A DNA stretch of 64,000 nucleotides from Fistulifera solaris (taxonomy: Eukaryota; Bacillariophyta; Bacillariophyceae; Naviculales; Stauroneidaceae): NCBI GenBank assembly GCA_030295235.1, contig AP026146.1, positions 496,001-560,000 of the forward strand. Direction: 5' to 3'. The notes under the pieces are model-generated. The model made no database searches. It saw only the letters and a list, made by a program, of their open reading frames with translations, and was not told the origin of the DNA. Below, in pieces: positions 1-11,459 of this stretch (its first letter is position 1; every line of letters begins with the position of its first letter). A program made the position numbers and the translations under genes.

Positions 1-1180
1 TATATAACCACCGCAAGGCCGTTCTCGGAACTCATCTGATGGCGGAATTTTGGAAGCATTGACAGGATCCGGCGGTGTGAGCAAATATTCGTTGAAAACT
101 CTGCAGAGAGCGCGCTCTCCAAATTCCAAGAAGCGTGCGCGCTCGAAGGTCACACGTCACCTTTCGACAGATTTAGCCAGTGAAGTGTAGGAGGGAAGGA
201 CGCTGGAATCCCGGAAGGTTTAAGTAAAAATTTGGCTATAATGTATTTTGTGTTTGTTGAATGGTTCCACTATGGACCCCGAGAAGTACGACTTGACACT
301 CCGCTGAATAGTCTCAACTCTCAACGAGCTCTGACGCGAGTTGTACAATCACGGATGCAAGTCACGATCGATGTCACGGTTTTGTTACGTTTTTTCGAAA
401 GAGCAATTTCTGCACACAAGCTGGGTACTCCGATCACTGTTGGCTCTTGCTTCTTGCAAAGCAAGTAATACCATTAAAACCAAGCATGAGTGATCCTTGG
501 ATACTGAATTGTCCTTGTCTTGCTTAGGCTATAAAAGGATAGGTTGTCCCACCGCTTGCAATGATGATCTTTTTTTTACCTTAGGTTCTCGATGTGCCAA
601 GGATCCAGAAACATGAAGGCTGCTGCTGCAGAAGAAAGTAAATACTTTGTGACAATTTGCCTGGAGAAGAATTATTTGTTTGGCGTAGAGAATTTACACA
701 TAGCTACCTCTAGAACTGTTTCGTGAAACTAAACTTGCAATTGCTTGCGTTGCCTACCTTTTACATTGAAAGGAAATTCAACTTGTTTATGACTTGACTG
801 AGAAACTTAAACGATTATTGGATTGGCAATATTCGTCCCCGCTAACTAGAAAAGAGACGACCTGAAAGTCGCGTTCTAACAAATTTCAATGTATTAGTCA
901 TCCCTTAGGTCTCTATGAGATGTGTATTGAGTAACTATTATTGTTTCAATGCATCTTGAACGGACGCCAGCACGGCTCAAAAGAATAGATCTAGGGGTTT
1001 TATGGGTTAGCTCCAAGTTAACCTGGTCCTTAGTTTGTTACCTACCTGGTTTTGCAACAAATAGCAGAAAACGAAAAATGATGCGATGTGATCGACAAGA
1101 ATCCTTTTAAGAGACACCTTGCAACAAGCTAATTGATCACAATACATTTACTTTCCTAATCCGTACTCATCAAGGCGCAC
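1..1180. other. Left-edge intergenic region, no gene seen
   Basis: No reading frame here has a recognisable protein. The longest (232-468) encodes 78 residues with no motif and no similarity I can name. The region presumably holds the promoter of the REV7 gene at 1181. The gene to the left, if one is close, cannot be seen. Confidence 0.5.
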
Positions 1181-1942
1181 ATGTCGAGTGGATATGAGCG
1201 AGACAAATCAAATCCGAGGACCGCAACAGGAAAAAATAACATTGAATACTTACTGGCAGCTGGTCTCGAAACATGGACCCATCAGGTTCTTTATTCACGC
1301 CGTGTGTATCCTAAAGCGACCTTTGGTAACGTGAGATTTGCAGGAATTCAATGTCACGTAAATCGACATCCGGACGTCGTTCAATACATTCAAGAAACCG
1401 TGAGCCTGGCTGCTCCAGCTATCATTCAGGGATCGGTCGATCAGGTATCTCTCATCATTACTTGTTATGAGAATTGGAGTCAAGAAGGCTTGGATGAGAC
1501 AGTGGAAGAATGCAAAAAGCTTGAAGAATGTCAGATTCGGTTTGGGAATATTCAGAAGGACCGTATTGAAAATTCTGCAGATAACGGTGATGCGGAATTG
1601 AAGCAGTGTTTTCGCGAACTAATCCTTCGTCTTGGGAGTCTTGAGAGCGTACCCTCAAAATTCCAGAATTCTCGAGGTCTGAGTTTTCGACTCGAACTAG
1701 GAATGTCGACCCAATTACCTGATTCTGTACCATCATCGCTGCTCACAGCCCTCTCCGAAGGGCGGTGCCTGGAAAGTTCCAACGATTGGGAAACAAGAGG
1801 CACTAGCAAGGCGGTGGTCGTCCGACCTCTTTGTCAAAGCAACATGTCCTTTGGCAAGGTTAACTTATTTCATCGGAGAATCCAACAAGGTCAAGCGACG
1901 CACGACCGACAAGCATTGTTGGGGAAGAACGCTTCAACATAG
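1181..1942 (+). CDS. REV7: REV7/MAD2L2 HORMA-domain protein
   Basis: Intact single-exon frame of 253 residues. REV7 is the accessory subunit of translesion polymerase zeta and an adaptor in chromatin and checkpoint complexes in the nucleus. Residues about 20-100 match the HORMA N-terminal half: a YLLAAGLETWTHQVLY helix, the RRVYP turn, CHVNRHPDVVQYIQ, and the strand after the VDQV segment. Residues about 135-170 (ELKQCFRELILRL) fit the next helix and strand. The end (about 220-240, VNLFHRRIQ) fits the safety-belt strand. Human REV7 has 211 residues; the extra length is a divergent middle linker and a polar tail. It converges with the capping-protein gene 206 bp away. Family assignment rests on motif recognition; a MAD2 paralogue is less likely because of the VYP and HPDVVQYI features. 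Confidence 0.85.
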   Translation: MSSGYERDKSNPRTATGKNNIEYLLAAGLETWTHQVLYSRRVYPKATFGNVRFAGIQCHVNRHPDVVQYIQETVSLAAPAIIQGSVDQVSLIITCYENWSQEGLDETVEECKKLEECQIRFGNIQKDRIENSADNGDAELKQCFRELILRLGSLESVPSKFQNSRGLSFRLELGMSTQLPDSVPSSLLTALSEGRCLESSNDWETRGTSKAVVVRPLCQSNMSFGKVNLFHRRIQQGQATHDRQALLGKNAST

Positions 1943-2148
1943 TAAGAATTTTTCATATCGGAGAAATAGGTTTACGTCCTGGCGATAGCTGTTTTTCGTT
2001 ACCGTTTCTGATTGCTGTGGCACGTATGAAAGAAGAGTACTAGCTCATATATGCTTTCAGCACCTAGCTTACTATTCCAGACAAGTTACTTCAGCAAGAC
2101 CGGCTACAACAGATCAAAGCGTACAATTCTACTACGTTTACCACAACA

Positions 2149-2909
2149 TTAAGATACTTTTCGATCATTCAATAAACGCACTTGTTTCTGCGCCGCACTA
2201 TTCCATTGAAAGCGAGTTTTCGTTATGGGAAGAATTCTTCGCATTTTCTTCAAACTCTCTTCCGCGTCCTCACAAGCGCCTTTCATTTGTTCATAGAAAT
2301 CCTTTTCACGTGCGGCAATCTCTTTCGCTGTCGCCTGGGCAATCTTTTCGTCGTACGACATGTTGCGCGCTTCTAATTTGGCAACAATAGCATTCACCGC
2401 CTCTTTTCGGTTCCCACCGGACGCTCCGGGTATTGTCGCGTGGCACGTAGTTGAATGTTGGATCCGCCTTCGTAATAGTGGAGATGCACATGTGTAGTGC
2501 CTCCCATTTCGACTTGTGTTTCGGTTTTCGGTGTTATATTCCATGTAGTCGACCATCCCCCAGCACGGCAATTTGGTGTTTCCAACTTTTCGACGTACGT
2601 CTTTGCGGTGATCTGCCCTTCCTTTTCGGCGTTGGGTGTAGCTTGCATTGTCAAGCGTGGCGTCAAATCCTTGGCCGCGAAACGACCTTGATATTCTTCT
2701 ACTGTTCCTTGAATAGCTGTCATTAACGGTGTTGTTGCATTCTCGTTCGAATCTATCCTTAACGAACAAGTCTTGTCATTCAATTCATTCATGAAGTCAT
2801 CATTAAACGCACTCAACTTCGTCAATTGACCTTTGAGGGCCGCCATATCTTTCGTCTCCATGGGTGGCAAAGACAGTATCACATCGCGCCCAAAGTCTGT
2901 GTCGGACAT
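2149..2909 (-). CDS. F-actin-capping protein subunit alpha (apparent frameshift)
   Basis: CapZ alpha forms a heterodimer with the beta subunit and caps barbed ends of actin filaments in the cytoplasm. About 253 residues, matching the usual 260-285. The first frame (start MSDTDFGRD at 2909) carries the core: ITAKTYVEKL, GGWSTTW, then THVHLHYYEGG and NIQL, the signature of the alpha-subunit sheet. The second frame continues with EAVNAIV, a long amphipathic helix and the C-terminal LPITKTRFQWN, equivalent to the LPVTRTKIDWN tail of animal CapZ alpha. The frames join at about 2410-2440 if one base is missing from the assembly. I place the start at MSDTD rather than 12 codons upstream because it looks like the natural N-terminus. 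The N-terminal third is divergent. Confidence 0.8.
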
Positions 2910-3889
2910 TTTCGCAGCGGTTGAATAGAATGACCGGTTCTTCAATAACAGTCGAAGCGAAAAGGAAGAGACAATATTGACAGAATAATGCGAAAGGTGT
3001 GAAATGACTCGCCGCCATGGTCATGGCGGCAGTGAAATCGCAAGGCAACTATTTATCGTATGATAGGACAGCGTTACTCTTGCAGTTATAGTGGAGGAGT
3101 CTTGAGTGCCAACATTATTCGGGATCGAATTGAATTGAGTCACAACGCAATTATTTAACGTTTGCTAAGATAGTAAACAATACGCAATGAGCGGATGCGA
3201 TCATTTCAGCAAAATTGTTTAAAGTAAGCGTCAACCTGGCCAAAACGTCTGCCCTTTTTCTAAGGCAAGTAGTTTTTTAGGAGTCGGAGTACGGAGCAGC
3301 CCATACAAAAATGATGATACGTCTCCGCTTTCGGGACTGGTTCGGACCGACTCCCGCCAGTGTCAAGTCTATATTTATTTGATACCATAGTCTCTAGTAA
3401 ATACTAGATCGACATCAGATGCGGATACGAAAATTTCAAAAAAATGGACTTGACTGGGCACAGCATTGACTTATGCATTTGAATGGATGTCAAGTGCTCT
3501 CAAAGGCAGCGTCAACACTGTCCTTACTCGTTACTAAAATGGAGTCGTGGCGAAAAACGAACAACACTTAGTGAAGATAGCAAAAACTTTGACCTTAACG
3601 ATGCCTTGACCCTTGACCCGTGACCGACCCTCTGTGTACAGGTAGTGTGTAGTTGAAGACGACAAAGAATAAGCGCCGATGACAATTATGATGAATGGCA
3701 ACACTTCAGCCAAACATTTTACAATCACACCTTCATTTCCAATCATCTATCAATCATATTCACAGAAACAGTGGGCCTCATCAGTAGCACGCATTGTGAC
3801 GACGACTCCTCTCCTCTATTGGTCTAGTGTTGATCGCAAAATTGATATAGACTTAGCAAAATACAGACAAACGTAGAACAGTTGACAAT
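2910..3889. other. Divergent intergenic region
   Basis: This 980-bp stretch between the divergently transcribed capping-protein and PsbQ-like genes contains only short frames without motifs (longest 81 codons). It should hold both promoters; I see no specific element I can name. Confidence 0.5.
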
Positions 3890-4507
3890 ATGCTGCTGCT
3901 ACGAAATCTATGCATTGCCACTTATCTTTGCGGATTAGTGAACGCATTTGTGACATCAAACACGGCACGAAGATGCACTTGTACGCAGCCTTTCGATACT
4001 ACATTGAATGCTGCATCACGCCGACATGTCCTTGAGCAGTCCTCGGCTTGCTTGCTGGGTGTCACGGGTTTGCTTCCACAAGCAAGTTGGGCGTCATCCT
4101 TATCCGAATCACTGCAAGCGATTCAGCAAGCCCGAAAGCAGATGGAGAATGTCCCCAACTTGATTCAAGAGGAAAAATGGGATTCGGTGCGCGCCATTTT
4201 GATTACACCGCCCCTAGCAGATTGCTGGGCGAAAACCAGTCGGCCATTGTTGAAGAACTATGCCGATCAGGTGGGAGATAATGGAGGAGATGAATTGGCC
4301 GCTATCGAGCTAAGGGAGGATCTCATTTCCCATTTGCGATACCTCGATATGGCCGTGTACAACAATGTATTCAATCCAATCAACACGATGGGTGAGAACG
4401 GGGCTACAAAAGCTCTTATAAAGTCTTACTACGAAGACCCGATCAACGAGTACAAGGCATCTATTGAAGCACTGGACAGTCTCATTACATTGGCGGATCA
4501 ATCATGA
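3890..4507 (+). CDS. Thylakoid-lumen PsbQ/Psb31-like protein
   Basis: 205 residues with three-part targeting. Residues 1-19 form an ER-type signal peptide ending NA|F, the diatom plastid motif. Residues 20-43 are a Ser/Thr/Arg-rich transit peptide. Residues 44-67 are a twin-arginine lumen signal (RRH, hydrophobic stretch, then ASWA). The mature part (about 138 residues) is all-helical and polar: RKQMENVPNLIQEEKWDSVR, LLKNYADQV, LISHLRYLDMAVYNNVF and a final helix. This fits the four-helix bundle of PsbQ and Psb31, extrinsic subunits that stabilise the oxygen-evolving side of photosystem II. Which of these families it belongs to cannot be decided by eye. Intact, one exon, no shift. Confidence 0.75.
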   Translation: MLLLRNLCIATYLCGLVNAFVTSNTARRCTCTQPFDTTLNAASRRHVLEQSSACLLGVTGLLPQASWASSLSESLQAIQQARKQMENVPNLIQEEKWDSVRAILITPPLADCWAKTSRPLLKNYADQVGDNGGDELAAIELREDLISHLRYLDMAVYNNVFNPINTMGENGATKALIKSYYEDPINEYKASIEALDSLITLADQS

Positions 4508-4747
4508 TGACCGTCCCATCTGAGAGACCTACATCATAGCAAGAAATGAACATGAGCAACTCAGGACTAAACAGGAAGTAGATAATTCAAGAATGTAAGA
4601 TTCTAATAGCTTATGATAGGAACTTGGTGGGCTTAAGGAGCAATTCAGCTGCATTCCTCCTGAAGGCCACTATTCGGAACAATGCTATTCCTTCAACCAG
4701 TCTTGGTCAACAAGATATGCTCTTAAATCATATTTCGCTGCGCAAGA

Positions 4748-6600
4748 TTAGTCGCACTCCCGTGGGAAAGTAAGTTTACTGTCCACTCGTAAAGTCAAGG
4801 TAGAAGGGCCGTCACTCATTCCGAAACCGAACTGATCGCCGTCCATTTGGGGAGCAATATTGGCAATCTCGCCTTCCTCTTCGATATCAAAGTAAGTTTC
4901 CAAAATCTTAATAGACTTTTCGTAAATGTCATTGTTCGAGTGTTGCTGGAGCTCTTCAATCTTGGTGAGGCCTTCGGCTTCTGAAATGAGCGCGACCATC
5001 ATGTTGGGACTTCCCGTTTGTCGCGATTCTTCTTCGCCAGTTTTTAGGATATTTTCTAGTCCCTCTAGAGCGATAGTGACGATCTTCGGATCGGAGACTG
5101 TCAACAGGTCGCAGAGAGGACGAATGCATCCTGTTGAACCAAAAATTTGATTTGCTGAGGACTACCGCCCGAAGTGGCGTTGGAGATCGCCCAAGCAGCT
5201 TCCTTGCGGATGTCAAACTCAGCGTTACTCAGAAGTTGAACGAGCGGTGGGATGATGTTGTTCTCAATTACCGACTGGATCTGTTCCTTGTTACCGGCGG
5301 TGATGTTCGAAATCGTCCAGCAGGCCTCCTTGCGAATACCTTTCTTGGGACTAGAAAGGAGCGCCAACAGACAAGGAAGTGCATTGTTGTTGATAACGTA
5401 TTGTGTCTGCAAGTCATTACCCGTCACAATGTTTCCAATCGTTCGTAGAGCAGGAGTCTGGACGGCAGGGCTACAAGAAAAAAGGGCAAAGTGAGACAGG
5501 GATATTCAGTGTCAGAGAGAAGAAACACCAATCAAATATTGACGTACCTCGGGTTCAGGAGCAGTTCAACCAAGCGGCGAATGATACCAGACTCAATGAC
5601 AGCCTGGATCTTCTCATTGGGGCCATCCGAGAGGTAGGAGAGGGCCCAACAAGCGTCCGTCAAAACCTCCTCATCCGGACTAAAAATGAGCTGCGCCAAG
5701 GTTGGCAATGCAGGTCGAACCATCTCAAAAATCCGGCTGAGGCTTTCCACGGCAAAAGTTCGATAACGTCCAAGTAGCATTACGAAGCATACTCAACTTG
5801 GAGTTCTGATGCAATTGCATGAGAAGTGGCTGCATGGCGCCTGCTTGCAACACCAAATCACGACAGGGAGGAGAGTCACCAGCAATGTTCCCGAGAGCCC
5901 AAACAGCCTGCTCGCGAACATCATCGTTAGGGCTCATCAAAAGGCGGACGAAAATGGGAACGGCTCCCACCTCCATGACAACTTTCGTATGCTCCGAAGT
6001 ACCACTGGCAATGTTCGTCAAAGCCCACGCAGCCTCAAACTGAAGTGCAGGATTATCGTCACGCTGCAGAAACTCAACAAATCGAGGGACTACCTGTGCA
6101 TCAATGACTTGTTGAATGGGCGGGTTTTTCTCAATCGACAAGAGACGACGGAATTGAGTAGTGCATTCGGTCTGCACCGCCGGATCGTTCCCCATGACAC
6201 CTTGTACCATCGCCGGGAGTTGTTCGAGCTTGGACGCATTCACAGCCGCACGGGCTGTGCTGGTGATCATGCCCTGGTCGAGATCCGCGTACGTGTTATC
6301 TCCCACATTCATCAACATGGAGGCCGCCGCCAAACCAGCCGGGGTTGTTGCGGACATTTCTCCCGACTGCATTTGACGACGCTTGGCCATGCGAGCATCC
6401 TTTTGTTTTTGCGCAATTGAATCGTCGTTTCCTCACGATCTCTGCGGCTTTCTTCCGCGTCAATAGTCTTTTTGAACTGTCGCTGTGAATGACAAGAAAA
6501 GGTAAGAAGTATAAGTGAGCAAAGCTGCATGCAATCCTTTCTGCGACAAAAATGTAAACAAGAGCAAACATACATCGGCTGGTTTCGCTGCGGCGCTCAT
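4748..6600 (-). CDS. Importin subunit alpha (three single-base shifts)
   Basis: Adaptor that binds classical nuclear localisation signals and recruits importin beta; about 561 residues after correction, normal for the family. Exons: 6600-6574, 6482-5548 and 5470-4748 (introns 91 and 77 bp, GT..AG). Residues about 10-50 are the IBB domain ([16 protein letters not shown], then MAKRRQ). Ten or so ARM repeats follow with [45 protein letters not shown] and WAISNATSG, the Trp/Asn arrays that grip the NLS. Reading needs one base added near 6398, one T removed from a T5 run near 5732, and one G added near 5129; each restores the consensus exactly. Divergent from the transporter at 7133. Confidence 0.93.
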
Positions 6601-7132
6601 AGTTCTGGTTTTGAAGAAGTGAATTCAGTGACTGTTTCTCTCGAATGTAAATCGCTTGTGGCGATCAATTAACTCCTCAAAGGATGGTGAATGTTGTTTG
6701 TGTCATAGTTCGCTTGGTGCTTCACCTTCGATGGCTGCGCTTTAGCTGTTTGCTAGAACGAAATGGAGCCGTTTCTGATTTAACGCCTACGATCACTTCC
6801 ACTAAACAGACATTTACTAGTGCGACATATTACTTAGGAATACAAACGAATTGATAAAAATTTAGGAGGTCGCGCCAGCCGGCCAGGTTCTCTGCCGCTC
6901 CACACTGTACGCCACACAACGCACAACAATCTCGGTAGGAATTTGGAATTCATTCCCGTCGCGTTTCGATGAAAGGGTTTAGACTAAAAAGTTGAGCACA
7001 GGACAGACGAAGCATGCAACTGGCATTCGTCCATTTCTCCTCTTGTAATGCTTTTATAGATTGCAACAATGTGTTTATGACGACCAATACCATGAGAAGA
7101 TAAATTTTCGCATTCAAGGAACACGTTTAAAA
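6601..7132. other. Divergent promoter region, importin alpha / transporter
   Basis: 532 bp without a supported gene. It must contain the promoters of importin alpha (minus) and the SLC44-like transporter (plus). No repeat or defined motif noticed. Confidence 0.5.
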
Positions 7133-9199
7133 ATGTCAGAAACTCCTTCCTTTGCAAGATCCCCATCGTTTGAGGAGGAAACGCCGCGTAATGACAATCC
7201 AAATACCGACAAATCTGGCACCCCGTTTTTTGCCGATTACATTATGGATCTTAGTGAAGCGCACGATCTTGCGGAGACTCCTGATCCAACAAAACCCCCG
7301 TTAGATGTTTCGAATTTGAATTCGAGTCGAATTCAAAGTATCCAAGTTCCTTCCCTTGGTGTTGCGTTAAAAGAACTGCAGAAGAATCGGACGCTGTTTC
7401 CTCGGAAGCTGATTCTACTTCTGGCAACGAGCCGCGATCGTTTAATCGCATCTCCAATGTGGAAATGAGTCTTCGTCATGCTTCTCCTCCCCCGTCTTTA
7501 CCTAGGTGGCCTCGAGATATTCCATGGGCATTTGCCTTTCTCGTATTTGTGCCATTATCAGCCATTGTGCCGATTCTCGATTGGCGACGGAACAACGTGG
7601 CATCACCGTTGGAAGTCCATCCGCTGTCGACAGCATCTTTGCATGCTCTTTTCTGGGCAGGAATCGCTGCACTGATATTAAGTAGAGCTCTGTATCGCAC
7701 CCCAGGAGGAGGAGATGGTGATGACGCCCGCTACTTGCTGGGCGCTGCCTTAACGACTGCGGCACCCATTTCGGTGGCAATAAATATTGCGCTCGTTTTG
7801 ATGATTCTTTACGCATGTCCTCATGCTCGATTAGGCGCACTGGTCCCTTTGTGGTACACGGTACGAGATCTTTACTTATTTCGTCGATGGCGAAGGAGAA
7901 ATCACCAATCGGGTGCAGGGAGTCGTCAAGCCTTTTTCCAGGCTTTGACATCCATGGTCTTGGATATACTCAGTCGTTCTTTACGGCGCGCCAGCTTCTT
8001 TCGTGTCTTAACTTTGACACTGGCAATACAGTTCGGGGTGTTGATTGTATGGCGTTGGGCTCTACTAGCATCGCTTCATCAGCCCCTCCATGTGATCCTG
8101 ATTGCGCTAATTGGCTTTAAATGGGTGACAGGAACAGTTGCACGTATGCTTAGCTTGCTTGCCTCGGGTGGCATTATGTCTTGGTTTGCGCAACAAGCAA
8201 GGCTAGCTCACGAGCTCCCCCTCCCCGTCCTTAGACCGCGAGAGCTCTGACGGTACCTCGGAAGACATCGAAAATGATGCTATGATAACCGAGGCATACA
8301 GGACGGTTGATGCATCTGTATACCAGTCCGTTGCTGACATGGACGATGTTTTGGATGATGACTATGAAGTGGATGACGAAGAGTTCCTCGAAGCTCCAAG
8401 CCCAAGAGTAGATGGACGGCGAGAATCGGTGCAGAGAGCCGGCGTTATGAACCACTCTACTGTGAAATCGATTTTGCATGGCGGCATGACCGTCTCTTTT
8501 GGGTCAGTTTGTCAGTGTGGTTTATTTGGGGGGATAGCGCAATTTTTGTGGAGCCAGATAAGAAAGATTGAATTTTCCCGGTCGTTGATACTGAGACACC
8601 GCAACAATATCGGACAAAATGGCTTTCGTGGGATGGAGGTAAACGGTTCAGATCAATCTTGCTGCACTCGGATGTACGAAAGCGCTCTTTATTTAGCAAG
8701 AAGCTTTGTGAGGAGGTTCTCGGATTTGGCCATGTGTCACGTTGCACTTTTTTACAAGAGTTATCAAAGGGCAGCCCTAGACGTTGCGACTCTGGTCGAA
8801 GAATCTGGTAAGTCCTCTCGCAGTCGCTAGACCGCTTTTCAAAGCTTTTCCACTCACAACCTTGGTACAGGAGTTGAGCCAATCCTTCACGACGACATCT
8901 CGACTCATATGTGCGCATGCGTTGGCGGGGCTATTTCGGGCATCATTGTGATTATAAGCGGCATACTGTTACTCCATCAGCGGAAGGACTTTAACCCTCC
9001 CATTTCCGATGCTCAAGTTGTCACAAACATGATTGCAGCTTTCATTTTTTCTTACACAATGATATTTACAGTCATGGAGCCCCTGCGAGCTTCTATCAAG
9101 GCTGTCTACGTTTCTTTCGCGCAACATCCAGAAAGCCTCAGTCGAGCCTTCCCTATCATTTACCACAGATTGCACAGGCTATCATCGGAGCACAGGTAA
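7133..9199 (+). CDS. Choline transporter-like (CTL/SLC44) membrane protein
   Basis: Polytopic protein of the Choline_transpo (PF04515) type, about 667 residues. Exons 7133-8807 and 8871-9199 with a 63-bp intron. The N-terminus (about 110 residues from MSETPSF) is acidic and Ser-rich, presumably cytoplasmic. About nine to ten membrane segments follow, the first at WAFAFLVFVPLSAIVPIL. The family signature is in the last third: HGGMTVSFGSVCQCGLFGG, then VVTNMIAAFIFSYTMIF, the TVMEPLRASIKAVYV helix, and FAQHPESL. Members export or import choline or related compounds; the substrate here is not established. One A appears missing in an A4 run near 7373 and one C is extra near 8225 (read as SPSLDRESSDG). 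An acidic loop lies at about 375-410. Converges with ornithine decarboxylase. Confidence 0.8.
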
Positions 9200-9301
9200 T
9201 ATTAGGACCTAATGAGTATAACTAAAGCTAGTTACTACGAATGCGGCTATTAGATCAGAATATTCGTTATAAGAATGTTTTATCGTTGCTCGTCGACTCG
9301 C

Positions 9302-11459
9302 TCAAGCGGAGTCCTTTTTCTCTTCTTCGTTATCTTCTGCGTCAGGTCCAGCAATGAGCGCCTCGAAATATTCAGGCTGTACAGAGCAGACGTAGAACTT
9401 CTCGCTGGGTTGGAACCCGTTGAAGTTCGAAGACGCGGCCATGGTGTATGCACCCATGTTCTGGAAGTACATCCAATCTCCAACCTCCAACTTGGGAAGC
9501 AAGACGGAGCGAGCTACAACGTCAATCGAGTCGCAGGTGTTTCCAAAGACGGTGGACGTGTAAAGCTGCTGGTTGACTTGGAATGCATCAGGCATGGTGT
9601 CTGCATCGAATTCGAGGATACCGTCGACAGTTTTGGACGCGAATACCTTTCCGTTACGCTCACGTAACACACGTGGTCGAACAGTGGCATGGTCAAACAT
9701 GATGTTGTTGAAAGCAGAGTACACGCTGTTGTTGATCGTGTAAGCGATATCGTCTTGCAACGGCCCACTATCCGCAACGGCTTGCATCACGATACCATTG
9801 ATGGCCGCCTCTCCGGCCGCTGCAAGAGTGATCAAGGCGTCGGTCTCTTCACCATCTTTGTCCATCGCAACAAGAGGATAAGTCATTCCTTCCACAGTGT
9901 GCTTCATGTTCTTGGTCTGAGCTTCCGTAGGTGCTCCCAAAATATCAGCAGCCGTTTCGAAATCTTCATCATAAATATCGATGACATCATTGTAGGCGTC
10001 TGCTTCCTGCTGAGATAGATTCTGTCGGGCGTAGAGTCGAGAGTAACTCTGCAATTCTTCCACCATGGTTTCAAGAACAGTTTCGGTTTCGGTACCACCC
10101 AATGACAAGTTGCGAATGGTTCGATCCATGCGATTCTTCGGTCCGTTGACAAGCTCCAATTCCTCTTCTCGAGTCATCTCGCTGAGTCGTTGTGCATGCT
10201 CTTGATCATCGTGCGGCTCGAGCTCGAAGGTGCCGTCGCATTCGTTGGTACGCATCGCAATGACATTGCAGCAGAGAGTCGAGCATGCGGCGACAAAGAA
10301 ACGTCCCGGCTCTCCGATCACTCGTACGCCTGAATCTTCGGGGAAAAGGTCGTCGATGATGGGCGCAACATACTCCGCAATTTCTTTGAAAAACATGAAT
10401 CTGTCGGATTCTTCCGACACGCCATCATCCGAACCTTGTTCGGTTCCTTCTTTCTTCAACGATTCCGGCTCTTCGTCAATTTCTTCCTGAGGATTCCAGA
10501 GACTGTGGGTTTCACCAGGGAAACCACCACCAATGTCGAGAACCGACATGTTGAATCCGTACTCCTTCTTGGCCAAGTCAAAAATCTCGCGAGCATCCTT
10601 GAGCGCCAGTTCGTAGCGCGTTCCATCACGACATCCCGATCCCACGTGAAAACTGACACCAATGACCTCCAAGCCGCATTTCTTAGCCGTAGCCAAGAGC
10701 GGTCGCCACTTGGCTCGAGGAGCACCGAACTTGCTCGAGAGGCGGCATTGCGACCCGCGGTCATCGGTCACGATACGGAGGATCAGCTGAATCTTCTTGG
10801 AGATTCCCGCGCATTTTTGATCTCTTCCGCATTGTCGAAGGTGACCATGCGAATGCCTTTGCAAACGGCTTCCAATAGATGAGCACGAGCCTTTGAAGGA
10901 TTAGCGTAGATGATATCGGGCTGACGGGGTAGATCTTTCGCAATGTCTTGCACAAGACGAATTTCCTCACGGGAAGCGCAATCAAAGTTGCATCCGAGGA
11001 CGGCCAAAGTGCGCACAATGACTGGATCGGGGTTGCACTTGACAGCTGATGATAGGAAGGAGCATAATCAGTGACGTTAAGTGCAAACCCGTCATCAATG
11101 CTGTAGAGGGAAGAAGGAGTCTTACCATAAAAGGGTTCGATGCGGGGGAAGTACTTTCGCCATTGATAGACTTGCGAAACAACAATGCCGAGATCAATTA
11201 CGTAGAAAGAGTCTTCAACAGGCGTCAAGTCAACACCGTTGTTAATCACCCCCTCTTCAATGTTTTGAAAATGCTCAGGAATAGAAGCTTTCGAAACCCG
11301 TTCAGAGAGGTAATAGCGGGTGGCGCGATTGAGACCGGTGCCTATCGCGCTGCCTCCGAGATAGACTCCATTGTCAATCAAGACCTTCGAAAGAATACCT
11401 TTGGATTCCACTTCATCGATTCCGGAGAACGAAATGCTGCGACCGTGGCGTACCATCAA
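9302..11459 (-). CDS. ODC: Ornithine decarboxylase with long internal insertion
   Basis: PLP enzyme making putrescine from ornithine, first step of polyamine synthesis. Exons 11459-11126 and 11045-9302 (intron 80 bp). About 692 residues against about 460 usual. Catalytic features are all present: PFYAVKCN with the PLP lysine, spliced exactly across the intron; SFHVGSG; DIGGGFPG; GEPGRFF; VYSAFNNIMFDHA with the Tyr and Asp equivalent to trypanosome Y323 and D332; NTCDSID with the catalytic Cys-Asp; and MGAYTMAASSNFNGFQP. The extra length is mostly an acidic block of about 150 residues between CNVIA and the VYSAFNN strand. One A is missing from an A5 run near 10816; adding it gives EEIKKCAGISKK. 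Decarboxylases for arginine or diaminopimelate are less likely because the motif set is the eukaryotic ODC one. Confidence 0.9.

Noticed and set aside
232-468. 78-codon plus-strand frame
   Set aside because: Short, no recognisable features and no neighbouring exon.
4748-6600. Importin alpha as a pseudogene because of three shifts
   Set aside because: Each is a one-base change in a short homopolymer that restores exact consensus; no other damage or missing repeats.
9302-11459. Arginine or diaminopimelate decarboxylase
   Set aside because: PFYAVKCN, the TCD cysteine-aspartate and the MGAYT..NGFQ ending match eukaryotic ornithine decarboxylase better.
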